In this document: piece by piece, positions 23,633 to 36,268 of the stretch
Numbering within the stretch: the stretch's first letter is position 1
Layout of the letters: each line of letters opens with the position of its first letter
NCBI GenBank assembly: GCA_963678705.1
Contig: OY783212.1
Span: 8,618,001-8,682,000, forward strand
From: Panorpa germanica
Lineage: Eukaryota > Arthropoda > Insecta > Mecoptera > Panorpidae
Reading direction: 5' to 3'
DNA length: 64,000 nucleotides
Program-made: the position numbers and the translations under genes
Notes under the pieces: model-generated
The model's database searches: none
Seen by the model: the letters and a program-made list of their open reading frames with translations, nothing else
What the model was told of the DNA's origin: nothing

Positions 23633-26600
23633 ACCAATACCATCATGTTAGCACTTTTAACAACTCACCAGCTTTAAACGTGCTTAATTTGCCTTTTCTG
23701 TCACATGAAAAATGTTTTGTTTTAAGTGCGATTTGCTTTTACGTGAAGATATAGAGAATAATGTGAGCTCATCCAAAGAAACAATTTTACCATTTGGTAT
23801 ATGTAAAAACAAAAATCTGAACGAGACGAATATCCGATCTGATCTGATAGTATTAGAACACCATATTGTCAGATTTTTGTTTGTAATCGAATCTTATATG
23901 TAAAAATATCTGATGTGTAAAAAAAAACGCCGCTGCGACCGATTTTAAGTTTTGATTTGTATAATTTCAATTTAAAAGTAATTTCAGTTTAAATAAAGTT
24001 TCAAATTTTTTATGAAAAATAGTACAGCCCAATTGACTTACAGCTGACATTCTCTCATAAGTGATTCGTCCAGTAACACAAATAGGTCATTTTGAACGAA
24101 TTACTTAAGTTCTGATCTCGGGATTCTATCGTTTACATAAATAAACAATTTTGCACAACTCCAATAGTTTCTATTAAGAAAAATGTTTTTTTACATTTTT
24201 TGGATTTATAATACAGTGCAGTTATTTTTGTGTCCTTTTGGAAAATGAGTATTACTCTCTAAATTTTATCCTATCATATTTTAAGAAATGTACCATCGTA
24301 TTGGCATTTAAATTTGGTTTTTGGGGCAATTAGTAAATAAAAAATAAAAATAGTTCTACACTCTTATGGAGTAAAAATAGACAACATTGAAACTTTCTTT
24401 AAAAGGAAATATTAAATAAAACATTATCAACTCTTTTTAACTAAAAATAAAGTATAATATTTTCAAAGTATTTATCAAAAAAACTCCTTTTAACTAAAAG
24501 TCAATACATTATCCTTAATTGGATACAGTAAAGTAAATAAAATTACTAAAGATTTCATTTAAAATACATAAAAAAAACTGTTAAGTGAAGTACTATAGAA
24601 AAAGAAATAAAAATAAAATTTTAAATATAAAAAGTCTTGTAAAATTATTTTACAGTCTATAAGAAAAATACAATATTTTTTAAAGAAACAGTAACATAAA
24701 TTGATTGAAATGCATATTACATCAAAAATATTGCTTAAAATTACTAATAATTATATTAATTAATTATATACATAATTATTTTGAAAGTTCTAGTTATATA
24801 TCAATTTTAAAAACAATAATAATAATAAACATTACAAAATCATCTAATGTTTTGAATAAAATTATAATACAATACAATACAAGCATATTATGATATCGAT
24901 ACTACTATAATATTAAAAAGTAACGTAACATTATTAATTACGTAAGACAATATAAAACAAATACAGTGTACAAAGCAGACAGTTGCAAAGGACGGACGAA
25001 CACATTGACAAAATTAAAATACGAGTAATTGTAAATTGACTTATCCTTGAAATGCGTTGTTAATTACGTATACAAGTAGTACACATACTTGTACAAAAAA
25101 CAATACGAAAATACCGGCTATCTTTATTTACTTGTGTATGTTTTGTATTGTATAATAGTAAATATGTATATAATATATTTGTGTCAACATTATTTAGACG
25201 TTTTGAAAGAGTTTAAGCCATACGCTGGCAATTATTTTATATTCATCTTTTATCGGTGTTTATTGAACAAGTAATTTTATCATCTTTTAACTTTACACTA
25301 CTATTATCGATTACAGAATATGGAGAATGTGTAAACGCCCATAAAATTTTAAATGAATATAGATTATGGATATATATAAGTATATATTGTTAAAAATTAA
25401 TTCTTTTAGGTTAGATTTGAACAATAATATTGAGTTTTCATTCGTGTTTAAATATGTTATTTTAAAGTAATCTAAACTCAAAACAAATTGTAATTTAAGT
25501 TTAGAAATATTACAATTTAATTCTATAATTTTATTGCATAGATAAAGGAGCAGTCGGTTAAGTAAGATGTAGGTTAACCGACTGTTAGTAATTTATTTCA
25601 TTGCTAAGTTTAGAAACTATTATTTATTGTATTAAATACAGCAGAATTAATAGTTGTAGATACGTTAAGAAGTAAATTATACGTAAATGTTACATATACT
25701 AGTGGGATAAGTTTGATATAATATCGCATATGTTCAGAAATATATAGATATATTTAACATTAATTATAGTACCTACAAACCCTAAACACATAAATCAGCT
25801 GTTTCCAAATAATTCTTAACATGCAAAGTAAAGAAAATATAAAATGCATAAAGTAAAATACTTACCAAAGTTATGTATTTACTAAACAGTTTCGAAAACA
25901 GGGTATATAATAATAACACCAAAAGATATATTTTAAAAATACTTTTAGAGAATATAAAAGAATAAAAACTATTAAATTACAAATATACAATTTATAAAAA
26001 AGTAGAAAAATATAAAAGAGTTTCGTAGAATATATGTATATGTAAGTTATTATTTTTATTACTTAATTTATTTGTTGTTTTTGCGTTGGTATCGGATCGT
26101 ACACGTGTGGATTATTCGTCACTTAACAAAACTTATTACACTATATATATTTATTGAAACTTCCTTCCTTTTGCAGCTTTGATGTTTGGAGCGAGATGTT
26201 AACTCGTCGCCGTTTCTTGCGACAGTGAAGCAGTTCCTATGTTTGTTAGTCGTATATATGGATTATAAAGCAGTGATGGTCAAGAGAATGTAACCACGTA
26301 CTGTATTATATTTTTACTAATTGTTGGGCTTGTTGACCTTATTTTGGATTTCACTGATTATATAATGAAAACAATTATTCTAATATTACTGAAAAATGAG
26401 GTTAACATTTTTGTAATTTATATTTAAGTTCTTTTTTCAATTTGCAACAACCTTCTAAATAAACATCGTGATTTAGATTACATGTACAGTTGCAGATTAA
26501 ACGTACCGTTTACGTAAATGCTACTTCGGTGTTTACACTGCAATTACTATTTGATTTTAGTAAAATTCATTATATACAACACTTCCTCTTTCTAATTCCA

Positions 26601-27539
26601 TTTCTATACAATACCATAGGCATACCATACCATATATATTAAAATAATAAATAATTCAAAGCGATCAAATTAGACGTAATCCTCAACATGAGTAAACTAC
26701 ATGAAATATTAACTAAGACCGAATGGAGTGCTTGCAGGTCTGACGCAAAAAGATAAAAAAAACGAAATAAAAAATAAATGAACTGAAATTATTATTTTTT
26801 AGCTCCTACGCTAAATTTATTGTATTTAGTCACAACTGTCTTCCAGCCTATCTGTAATTACTGTATTCACATTGTAGATGTGTAGAACATTGTTCACAAT
26901 CAAAGCTTTAGATTGTAGATTAACAATTCTTTTGTTAAAATAACATCAATTTCCAAAAAAAAAGTGCTACAAGATTGTAATTAAATTATATGTAAACTAG
27001 ATAAGTATTACTCAATATATTGATAGTCTGGTTCATTAATGAGACATTTCCAAATATTGTGGTTAGAGATAACGACGAAAAAAAGATGTAAGAGTTGTCA
27101 GACGAGTTGTATACATTATAATAATGTTTGGTTGCATTTATGAATTATCTGAGTATTGAATTAGAGCGTACACTTTTACATATAATTGCATATTCAGTTC
27201 AAATTACAATTTTTCAGAGATGTCTGACTAATGATCTACACGAACAATGTTTAGTGATTGTGATTAATATGTTTCGACAAAAAGCGAGCTCCTCTGCACA
27301 ATATGTCTGTGATTAAATAAGGCATTTATTATTAAGAGTATATTTTAAATCCTTTCGAATATAGTATATTAAATTCAAGAAAGTTTTTATAATTAAATTT
27401 TACTTATTAATATACGATTTCTAAATTCTTACGTCAATCTCCAGCAAATTGTAGATATTCAACTTGTTCTTAAAATACAGATACAAATATAATACCCTTT
27501 TTATTATTTATTTAACCCCTTACTTTACTGTCACTGTAA
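23542..27539. other. Very AT-rich non-coding DNA, no gene recognised
   Basis: About 4 kb of strongly A/T-biased sequence with only short chance frames. At 24280-24560 the motif TTTTAACTAAAA recurs loosely. A 10-bp-stem hairpin (CAGTCGGTTA at 25552, TAACCGACTG at 25576) is the one tidy secondary structure. Confidence 0.55.
25552..25585. repeat. Small hairpin, 10-bp perfect stem
   Basis: CAGTCGGTTA (25552-25561) and TAACCGACTG (25576-25585) are perfect reverse complements with a 14-nt loop. There is no T-run suggesting a terminator and no gene next to it, so its meaning is unknown. Confidence 0.6.
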
Positions 27540-27870
27540 TACAAGAGCTCCGTAGTTCGCGTAGACCCTGTCGTAGTACCCGCGTAGCCCCGTACACTGT
27601 ACTATAGTTCTAAGCTCTACGTTTGACGTCACAACTGACGTCATAGCTTATCGTTGTCAGGGGCAACCATTTTAACTTGCGTGTGGAGCGGAGCAGGCAG
27701 GCAGGCAAGCATTGAGGCAATTGGCTTGTAGAATGGGCTCATTCGTGGACCTTCCACAGCAGTGATGGTTGCCCGTTGCCCGCTACTTGATGCCTGCTGC
27801 CCCTTTCCGGGAGATACTCATACAGATATAAAGCTGGAAGCTGACTAGGACAGAAAAGTGGGACCAGTGC
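27540..27870. promoter_or_regulatory. GC-richer islet with paired CRE sites, candidate promoter or enhancer
   Basis: This patch is clearly GC-richer than its surroundings. It holds two perfect palindromic cAMP-response elements, TGACGTCA, at 27624-27631 and 27636-27643, exactly 12 bp apart. It also has CGCGTAG and CCGCGTAGCCCCG motifs and a GGCAGGCAGGCAAGC run at about 27697. CREB/ATF-type bZIP factors bind this octamer. No TATA box or coding exon is obvious, so the direction is unknown. It could be a host promoter or 5' exon, or a GC-rich insertion. Confidence 0.35.
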
Positions 27871-28371
27871 AAGTACGTCACTAGAGAAAGAGAACACATA
27901 AAGCCTGCTTTAATGCCATGTAATATTAAATATACCAATTAGATTTTAAATAAAACTAATAAGAGAGAAATGTTCTAATTATTAGTTAAACATATTAAAT
28001 TAATTGTTACCGCTAATCATAAAATATAAATTGTGTTTTATTTTACATCTAACATTACGTTTAGTTATTATTTACCGACACTTACTATATTTTTTTTTAG
28101 GTCATTAAATAAATGTAAAATAAAATGTAATAACGTTTACTAATATATTACTTTAATATAGAATATTCTATATTAAGGAGCGTTCACTTATGTGAAATGA
28201 TCATTTTATTTACGTAATCTGATTAAAGAAGTTTATGAAAAAGTAAACTTTTTTATGTTTAATAAATTCTAAATACATGTAACGGGTTTTACGACGAATA
28301 GGTATTAGTTTTAGGATTCTTTTGACCTTCTAATATTTATTGAGACATTTTCACAGTGACTTTGAATGTTT
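27871..28371. other. AT-rich non-coding DNA
   Basis: Nothing recognised. Confidence 0.5.
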
Positions 28372-28415
28372 TGATTCGAGTCTCGGACTAGTGTTATATT
28401 TTATTTATATGGATC
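28372..28415 (+). repeat. Short SINE-family remnant
   Basis: GATTCGAGTCTCGGACTAG followed by TGTTATATTTTATTTAT fits the B box and first part of the shared 3' block of the SINE family. It is too short to place with certainty. Confidence 0.4.
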
Positions 28416-28449
28416 ATTTGTTGTATTTAATTGTTTAAATATAAAATAT

Positions 28450-28602
28450 CAAAGTATTGTGGCACATATTATACTATACGGGCAGTTTTTGTTCTGTCGT
28501 AGCTTTATATATGTGGGCTACAGCACAATCAATATAACATTGATAACAACCAAACCCACAAAATATACCTCTGGTCCGGAGATCGAGCCAGGGATGTTAT
28601 TA
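28450..28602 (-). mobile_element. SINE copy on the - strand
   Basis: On the - strand, GGCTCGATCTCCGGACCAGA is followed by GGTATATTTTGTGGGTTTGG and TTGTTATCAA, closely matching the block after the B box in the copies at 20985 and 63560. The + strand open frame at 28459-28794 runs across it and is fortuitous. The A-box end is missing or diverged. Confidence 0.55.
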
Positions 28603-30719
28603 AATTATGTAAATACAAATTATCTTGTAACAAATTCTTATTTTTTTTTTTTGTTATTTCGACTACCTTATATTTCAGCATGTATTCTTCTATGTCAAAA
28701 TTTTTGTAAAAGAAATTGTTCTAAAATTTTGAAATATGTTCATTTGAACTACATGCACAAGTATGTTTCTTTTGACCTGATAATATACATATGATAATAA
28801 TTTATTATTTTTAATCAATTTTATGATTTTGACAGTAGAATCATATCCGCCATCGCATTGCTAACAATACTTTGCTTTTCTTTCTTTTTTGAACTAGATA
28901 TAAAAGTAATTCATGTATCAAAATAATTCATAGTTCATAGTTCTATTCTATATCGTGTATGCTGCTAATAGATACAATAGAGCTTGGATAGTCGTAAAGA
29001 ATAATATATTGATTTCTATTGCCGCTGCAGATGTTCTGGATGGCTATCTATATGGAATAGAATTCATTGTATTCACACAGAATTGTAGTATAAATATAAT
29101 CCTTTCTTGGAAATAATAATAGCTTAATAGTTTTCCATAAAACATTGTTAATGCATACACTGTGTTCTACAATGCACCTTCTCTTTTGTCATCACCACCA
29201 GGACCGCTTTTAAAGTAGTTAGGCCGTGACAATCGTACACAAAAGTATAGTTCGACAGTCAATACAAAAACTTGAAAATAGTTAATGGCAGATTAATTAT
29301 TTTTTGTCGGAGACTGTACTCGATACATACAAACTTCCATATATAGACACATACTAACATAATCACACTTTTAATGAAAATGAATGTGGCAACACTGGCA
29401 ATCTCAATGCCATATGTCATATAGAAGTACCATATATATAGGTATCCTAAAGTATAAGGTTCCAACTGTATGTTTATGTTTGTTTGTTGCTGAAATTCGT
29501 ATGGTAAAACGAAAACGGCTCCAGCGATGTTTTTGAAAATTTGCTATTTTGTAAAGAAAAAAATTGTATGACTTTTGGCGTTCTCGGATTTTCCCCTGAA
29601 TTCGTGGAATCCCGTAATTTTGGAAAAACAGAAAAAAAAAAATCACTTTTTCCTGTATAACTTTTAATTCGTAAAAGATAGAAAGTTAATTTTTCAAAAA
29701 TTCAATTTCAAAAATTAAATATTCAGAAATTCATAAGGGAACTTTGGAGAAAGTTCATATTTTGGATTGTAGAATAATTAAGTATATTATTAATAAAAGA
29801 AAATTCAAAATTACAAAATTTTTTTTGGGGGCACAGGGGCAGTTTTTGTCGAGAGTAAAAATTGTGCTCTAAAGTTGAAATTTTTGTATATAGGCTAACC
29901 TTCATAACTTATTTACGAATTGAAAAAAAAAAATTACAAATTACAAATTATTAGAAAAAAGTTGGTCAAATAACGAATGAATTGAAAATATTTTATATTT
30001 TGTTGAAAAAAATATATTTTTTAGTCATTTTATATGAAAAATTATTTGTTTTTATATGTAAAATTTATATAGAAAGTATTTAATATTTCAATTTGAAAAT
30101 GGAACTAAAATTTGAAATGAAATTACAAATTATTTTATTGAATTCAAATTATACACACTAAAAAGACGGAGGTAAACTCTAGTATTTATTATATTTTGTG
30201 TATGTAAATTATATATATATATTTCTTGCACCACATGCGATTTCAAAAGCGATCCTGTTCACCACTTTATCAAGGTTTACTTTAATAGTAATATACTTGC
30301 TCATGTTTTCTTGAACATAGTCATACTAATGCACACTTACAATTTAGGAGAAAGGGTTAAATAGTGTAATCAATAAACTATTGAGTAGCGCCTTCATATG
30401 AAGTAGTAAAGTAGGTGAAGAGTTTTATTCCCTATAACCCTTTGTTAGTAGTAAACAAACCCATTACATACATTTCCATTTTCCACTTTGAATTTACCAC
30501 AAACGGTCACATAACTACCGTATTGTGTTATAGAACAAAGCATTGAAACTACAGTATCATTCACATTTATTTAACAATTATTAACCTTTGACCTTTTTCG
30601 TTTATGCTTATCTGTAAACCCGCATACATCTATAGCAGAAATCATTGTGGTTGGTACCAGGTAAAATCTAATCCCTAAGAGAGAGTAGGGAGGTACAGAG
30701 AGAGAGGGAATCTGCCTGA
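28603..30719. other. AT-rich non-coding DNA
   Basis: No gene is visible. From about 29490 to 30150 the sequence is rich in AAAATT- and AAATTACAAA-type runs and has the look of a decayed repeat, with ATTACAAATT reiterated near 29930. No boundaries could be set. Confidence 0.45.
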
Positions 30720-30960
30720 TAACACTTTACCACTGTACCGCTATCGTCAAGTGCTGGTCTCCTGGATTTGTGACGTCAGAGGAAATGGGTGCACAGTGCA
30801 CTGTGCAGAGTGCAAATGCAGAGAACAGGGAGAAGGGGTGGAGTGGCCCCCATCTGGGTTGTGTGATGATGAGATATGTATGGCTGGGAAAACTGGGAAA
30901 ATGTCAGAGATGCATCGCATTCCCGGGAAGCACATCGATGTACGAGTTTAATTATAACTG
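30720..30960. other. GC-rich islet, three frames open, identity unknown
   Basis: The stretch from 30750 to 30940 is GC-rich and open in several frames on both strands. One + frame is cysteine-rich (CTVHCAECKC, then CDDEIC). It contains TGTGACGTCAG, a short palindrome GTGCACAGTGCACTGTGC, and CCCGGGAAGC. A pyrimidine-poor TGACGTCAG might act as an acceptor. I cannot decide between an exon, a regulatory islet and an old insertion. Confidence 0.2.
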
Positions 30961-32382
30961 CCATGGAAATATCTATTAACAAGTAAAAATGGTCGTTACA
31001 GATGAAGTAATTACCTCCAGCAATTATACAATGTAAAATAATGATACTTTTTTTTTATTAGTTAATAACAAATACTCAGTTTTAATTAGTTAACAACATA
31101 CAAATTTGTTACGTTGTTGAAGCAAGAGATAAATAATTTTTATAATTATTATAAGATAAAATAATGAACTCTACTATATATATATACTTCCTTTGTCCCG
31201 CATTAGTTGTCACATTTGATGGAAAACTTCTGTACCAATGCGTTGGACACTACTAGTTATTCTAATGTACTCGTAGTCTAAAATAAGAAAATTCAACATC
31301 CTACACAAACTGTAATTCTCACACAAACTGTTCAAAATTAAGTTGCCCAAAATTTCACGGGGAAAATTATGGGGCACAGCATCCGTTTAGGCTATAATTT
31401 TCGTAGACGTAGTGTCTTTCAAATAAAAGATTTCGATTATCTAATTTTTCTATCTTTAGAGAAACACTAACATTGACTGATACTAATCATGATACCGATA
31501 TCTCGACTGCATCTAATGCCGATATTTTAAGATGGCAGATAGGTTGGAAACTTTTCAGACTACCCTCGTAATATTAACACGTCATACAAGTGATTTGTTC
31601 TTTTACATTTTGTACAAAACCATACTGAAATATTTCATATTTCCTATTGAATTTATCTATTTAAGAACTCTACTTCTCTCTCTCTCTCTTTCTCTCTCGA
31701 TGGGTGACAACGAACATCTCTATTTGCTGATATACATGAATTATATTTTGTAATATTAGATAACAGAGCACTTAGCAGCTATCAGATTTTATATCTTCTT
31801 TTCGTTATTTTTCTTAATACTACTTACACTTAGTTTGTAGATGCTTCATTCTCGTTCTTTGCCCTAGCGCGATGCCCTTTGGTCTTTGTCAGTTACTAGT
31901 CGAGATTCCCAGTGCAAAAGATAGACATACCCAGAGTAGGTACTAGTAACATTTCAATTATTTGGCATCGAGCTTTTATTTCACTTGATTTGTCTTTACT
32001 ATTTAGTAATTAGGGGTCATACATAAATTACGTTACACAAATTACATGATTTCTTCACGTCTCCATTCACAAAATGTCAAAAAATTTATTATTTGGTCTT
32101 GAAATTACAATTTTAGATTATACTCGTATATGACACTACAAAGCTGAAGTTAAATCCTTTTTTACATCTCCCCGTTGCGTGTGACATAATTAATGGATGC
32201 CCACTTAGTGCCGAGAATATAAATTACACAAATGCACATATCTTTTAGAGGAGTAAGTCCTCCTGTTGCCATGAATGAGATGGAACGATTTTTTGTCCCT
32301 TTTTGAAAATGTTTCTCTTACATTTCGAAAATATGCAGTTATGGTTGAATTACTAATTAGCCGATAATACTCAATCCCATCC
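30961..32382. other. AT-rich non-coding DNA with (TC)n tract
   Basis: No gene is seen. A (CT)n tract at about 31674-31699 lies within a chance open frame. TACTTCCTTTGTCCCGCATT at 31188-31207 looks like a transposon end, but no partner end was found. Confidence 0.5.
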
Positions 32383-32586
32383 TAGTAAAGTATTTGGTGA
32401 AGTGCCCTATTTAGTGACGTTTCTATCACTATTTCACTTCAATTATAGTTCGCATCAACTTTATCTTCATTTGTATTCCGACAGGTGGAGTAATTTCGCC
32501 ATTTGTAGCCGATAAAGTAGACATTTTATATGAAAAAATGTGAGAAACTGAACTATAAATGAACTCTTTTATGACAAAAAAATCAT
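32383..32586 (-). repeat. Dispersed repeat C, copy 2 (inverted relative to copy at 11077)
   Basis: This is the reverse complement of 11077-11283 over nearly its full length, with scattered substitutions. The outer limits are set by loss of similarity to copy 1. It has no coding capacity. Confidence 0.75.
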
Positions 32587-32879
32587 GACGCATCTTCAAT
32601 ATGATGTCAAAGTGACTCCAAAATGTTTACTGTGATTGTATCCCAGTGCATGGATTTCTTTTGTATTTCCCATAAGCTTTATAAATTTCTTTACTATATT
32701 TCTATATACTATATACTAAATATTTTAAATAAGTATTCTCTTATTAAAATAAATTATTGCAATTCCGTAACTATTATGTTTCTACTTTTTTTGCTCTCTC
32801 TTCTTCTTCCTTTGCTTGATCTTTCAATCTGGTTTGTTACCTCAACGCTTTCATTCTATCAAATAAGATATACGTAATC

Positions 32880-33170
32880 TGGTTTGTCATTTGCGGTTCG
32901 TTTCGAAAGCTACGGAATCTCAATGAAACTGCACGCTCAGCGAATTGTGGTGGTTATCTCTCCGCACCCTTTACAGGCACTGGGGATGGTACTAATGGTT
33001 CGTTATACAACCCTCTGTAGTCTACAGTTACCAACAACGTCATCTACTACGTCATCCCCGGTGAATTCATTCTCTCTCTCCCACGCCGAGAGATGTTAGT
33101 TGACCGCTCACGCGGTGCTCGTTGCAATCTGTGAACCCCAGGATCACAGTAAAAATAAAACTCTAACCGA
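32880..33170. other. GC-richer islet, unassigned
   Basis: This is another islet of higher GC in AT-rich DNA, open on the + strand from 32884 to 33099 and serine/threonine-rich near its end. The frame shows no recognisable domain. It may be part of a decayed element together with the hAT-like end at 33232. Confidence 0.2.
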
Positions 33171-33231
33171 GTAAATGTTATAAAAATGAAGATGCCTTTA
33201 AGGAATACTACAGATTGTTGTGGTACACTAT

Positions 33232-33420
33232 CAGTGGCGGACTGGGTCTGGGAAAATATTGACTGTCCAATAGGGGTTCAGTATACACATTGAGTGCCGA
33301 CTCCAGCCAGTAGGCAAGCTGGGAGCTTGACTAGTTCGCTACTGTACGCGTAATGAGATTGCACTACGAGTACGTAATTTGCTGCAAGGCACATTTCATA
33401 ATCTGACTACTGTCAGGTCA
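33232..33420 (+). mobile_element. Truncated hAT-like element, left end only
   Basis: It begins CAGTGGCGGACTGGGTCTGG, a typical hAT terminal sequence, and is followed by GC-richer sequence with GCCAGTAGGCAAGC. I could not find a matching right end or 8-bp target duplication. Further on, TGCGTAAATGCAG occurs at about 33673 and again at about 33879, which hints at a composite or rearranged insertion. Confidence 0.4.
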
Positions 33421-34736
33421 AAACGATTACAAAGTACTTCACTAAACATCTCGGTTCAGATTGGTTCTACATCATCCAGAAATATTCTTACCTTTAATAG
33501 AATCATATAATAAAAAAACTATTTATAGAATTATCAGTTCCGTATTTAGCATCTAGCGGGCTCTAAGCACAATTAACATTAAGCCTGCTTTAAATAATCT
33601 CATATATTATTTTAGCTACTACACAAAATCAATTGTATCTAGTGCCCTCAATGTCTCAGCTTATGTAGCCTTTGCGTAAATGCAGGACCTGTCTGAGTGG
33701 CAGGTAAGAACATATAATTATGTTTCTTTACTATCGTTTAATTAGTCAAGGAACTCAGTACCGCTCAGGGATAAGTGGCGTCAAAGTCTGTACGGCAAAT
33801 CTTTCAAATAAAATGGATGAATCATCTTCACCCAAATCATCATCTGGCATCCACAATAAATTTGTTTCGGACCGGCTCTGCGTAAATGCAGCCCTCAGAA
33901 TCATTATAGTTTCTCAGAGTCTCCTTAAACTTTCTTTCTTTCAGAACCACATTCTTGCATGAATCAAAGGTAAATGCATACAACCAGCTAAATAACTCAA
34001 TTCTGTAATTAACTTAAGGATAAGCGTTATCGTCATCCATTCCGAACTCTTGCTTTTTAAAATTAACTTTTTTTTAACCCTTTCTTTAAAATTTAACTTA
34101 CTACACATTTCAAGTAGTACAATTTCTTTTATATTGCACCTCACGGAAAGTTGAACTTCTTTTTTTTACGAAATCACCTTTTTATATATTTTACACTGCA
34201 TGTGACGTCACAACGCTTCTAACTCCTTTCCGTGTGACCTAATCTATGAATGGCCCAATATTGAGATTTTCTATAAAATATATAATAAAAGTTATTGACA
34301 ATATCTACCTCTAACAATTTTTCGATGGTATAGTTATCGAACAGTATAGTTTAGTTATCAATATAGTTACCAGATAATACCAATACCAATATAAATCCAG
34401 ATGCAAACCAGATTTTGTTAAGTATTCCTAAAATTACCTAATAACCATTAGTAACAATTTGTTTTGGTTGAAACACCTAGCTTAATGGGAAATAATTAAA
34501 ATGATTATAATACCAACATAAAGAAAATCTTCTTGTACTGTTCAAGACCTCCTTCATCTTTAAACTCGGATATTATCTAGTCTATTGACATTGTTCAATG
34601 TAAATATTTAATTCGTTAATCCTCTTCAAATGATTTTTGTGAGCACAAAACACGAACATTATATTCTTAGTTTAATGTTACAGAGTTTAATTACTTTTAA
34701 TACGGAATCATTAGGTTACCTTAAATAATACTTTGA
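33421..34736. other. Non-coding DNA, possible old insertion remnants
   Basis: No gene is named. On the - strand around 33760-33900 a stretch reads like protein (MPDDDLGEDDSSILFERF) but is not recognised and is short. The rest is AT-rich. Confidence 0.4.
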
Positions 34737-34979
34737 TTAACATCTCTCTAACTCCTTCCTCTCCCTTCCGTCTACCCCTATTATCTTTCCCCTAACATAC
34801 TCATAGTCTTTAAAAGTTATTTTAGCTTTGTAAAGTGAACCCTTGTACCTAGCACTGGTGTAGCCATTCTGGCACCGGTATATCCGGGGGTTGGTGGGGT
34901 TGGAGGTGATACGGGGGTCAAGAGGGCACACTAGAGCTTTATCATGGTTTGTTTTGTTTGTATGTTGTGCGGTTTTCAT
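34737..34979 (-). other. Unidentified 80-codon open frame
   Basis: This ATG-to-stop frame on the - strand has balanced amino-acid use, unlike most chance frames here. It runs from MKTAQHTNKTNHDKALVCPL through NPTNPRIYRCQNGYTSARYK to a charged end with KAKITFKDYEYVRGKIIG. The underlying DNA is GC-richer than its flanks. I recognise no domain, and no neighbouring exon was found. It may be a piece of a transposon gene or of a host gene. Confidence 0.25.
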
Positions 34980-35404
34980 ACATAGTTATTTGGTTTAGTT
35001 AGAAACGGACTGAGCTTTTGTTTGGTATTGAAGCTTTTAGCTTTGTATAAGTTTTGTTTGAATATAATATAAAAATGGGATAAAGAATAACAGTTCTGTG
35101 TATGTTTCTTTTAGCTTATTTTGCATGTATTAGCATTGTATTTTTATATTATAATGCAAAATTATTTATGAGAAATAATTTCAATACATTTTCTTTCTTT
35201 GACTTTTCTTTATTCTAATACCGCTGTAACTGAGAGGTGGGTTCTTTCTTATTAAAGTTAAGAATTGAATAAATTTATATTTAAGTGATATTGGAGAATT
35301 ATAATTTAAAATTGTATGAACAATTTATTTTCATATAGGTAATGTTCATCTTTTGCATATTTGTCTGTAACCATGTTTTTATTTCATATGACTCTATGGT
35401 ATAA

Positions 35405-35644
35405 AAAGGTTATGAGGCAAATTCAAAACCAGTGCAAAACCACAACATCAGTGGTGAACTAAAGGACATACTTTCAGACAATACAGAAAAAATTCAAACA
35501 CTGCTGGAATTCCTTAATGATATAAATATAATAAAGTAAACTTAATTAAAATAAATTAATTTCAGACGAGTATGACCTTGTCGTTGGAATCGCCTCAAAA
35601 ACTAAAATGAAAAAAGGTTTATGTTTACATTCAAAACTAGATAA
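35405..35644 (+). other. Two short protein-like frames, possible gene or retrocopy fragment
   Basis: From 35408 a frame reads GYEANSKPVQNHN then ISGELKDILSDNTEKIQTLL and stops at 35539 (TAA). It has the composition of a real helical C-terminus. Twenty-seven bases on, after ATTAATTTCAG (a plausible splice acceptor ending at 35565), a second frame reads EYDLVVGIASKTKMKKG. The two frames are not in register, and the gap of about 30 bp is too short for an intron. I do not recognise either peptide. They could be fragments of one decayed gene. Confidence 0.25.
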
Positions 35645-36268
35645 AATATAGGTTGGGAAAAATCATTAGGAAACGAAAATTTATCGCGATAAAATTGCAT
35701 AAGAGTATATATATAAAAATGATTTCTTTCTCAGGAAGAACAAAAACACAATATTAGTTTTTGATCTGTCCAAAAACAAATAAGGAATTTTAGAAATTAT
35801 AATTCGGATATAATTCTACTTCTTTGTGATCTGTTTTTTTGCTGTCAAATCAAATTCAATTCTATTTACTCAGAAGTTACAATCAGGAATCAAATCATTT
35901 GTGCTGCCTACTTCTCTGTCTCTGGCAGCTCATGTATATAGGTACATATGTACATCTCGCTAAAGACACTTTCGTGTACTTAAGGTTACTTTAACATAAA
36001 ATTTTTTACCTTTTTACAACGATAAAATGATATAGTTTTGAAGAAATAAATTATTTTTCTTTTTTGGATTACAAACTTCGTAAAGAGTTAAGGATTTATA
36101 AAGAGTAAAATATTATAAATTGTATTTCGAATTGTAAAACAATACGATTTTAGAAAAAGATTGAACGCTTTTTAATTAAATATTACGAAGTTTCGCAAAA
36201 GTAAAATGTTGCATGGATTTAAGTTAATCTCCAAGCTTTGTGATAAAAATAAATACTGCATATGAGAA
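35645..36268. other. AT-rich non-coding DNA
   Basis: Nothing recognised. Confidence 0.5.

Noticed and set aside
28459-28794. 111-codon + strand open frame
   Set aside because: Runs across a - strand SINE copy; antisense by-product.
31188-31240. Sequence like a plant Stowaway-type end (TACTTCCTTTGTCCC)
   Set aside because: No inverted partner within reach and no TA-flanked unit.
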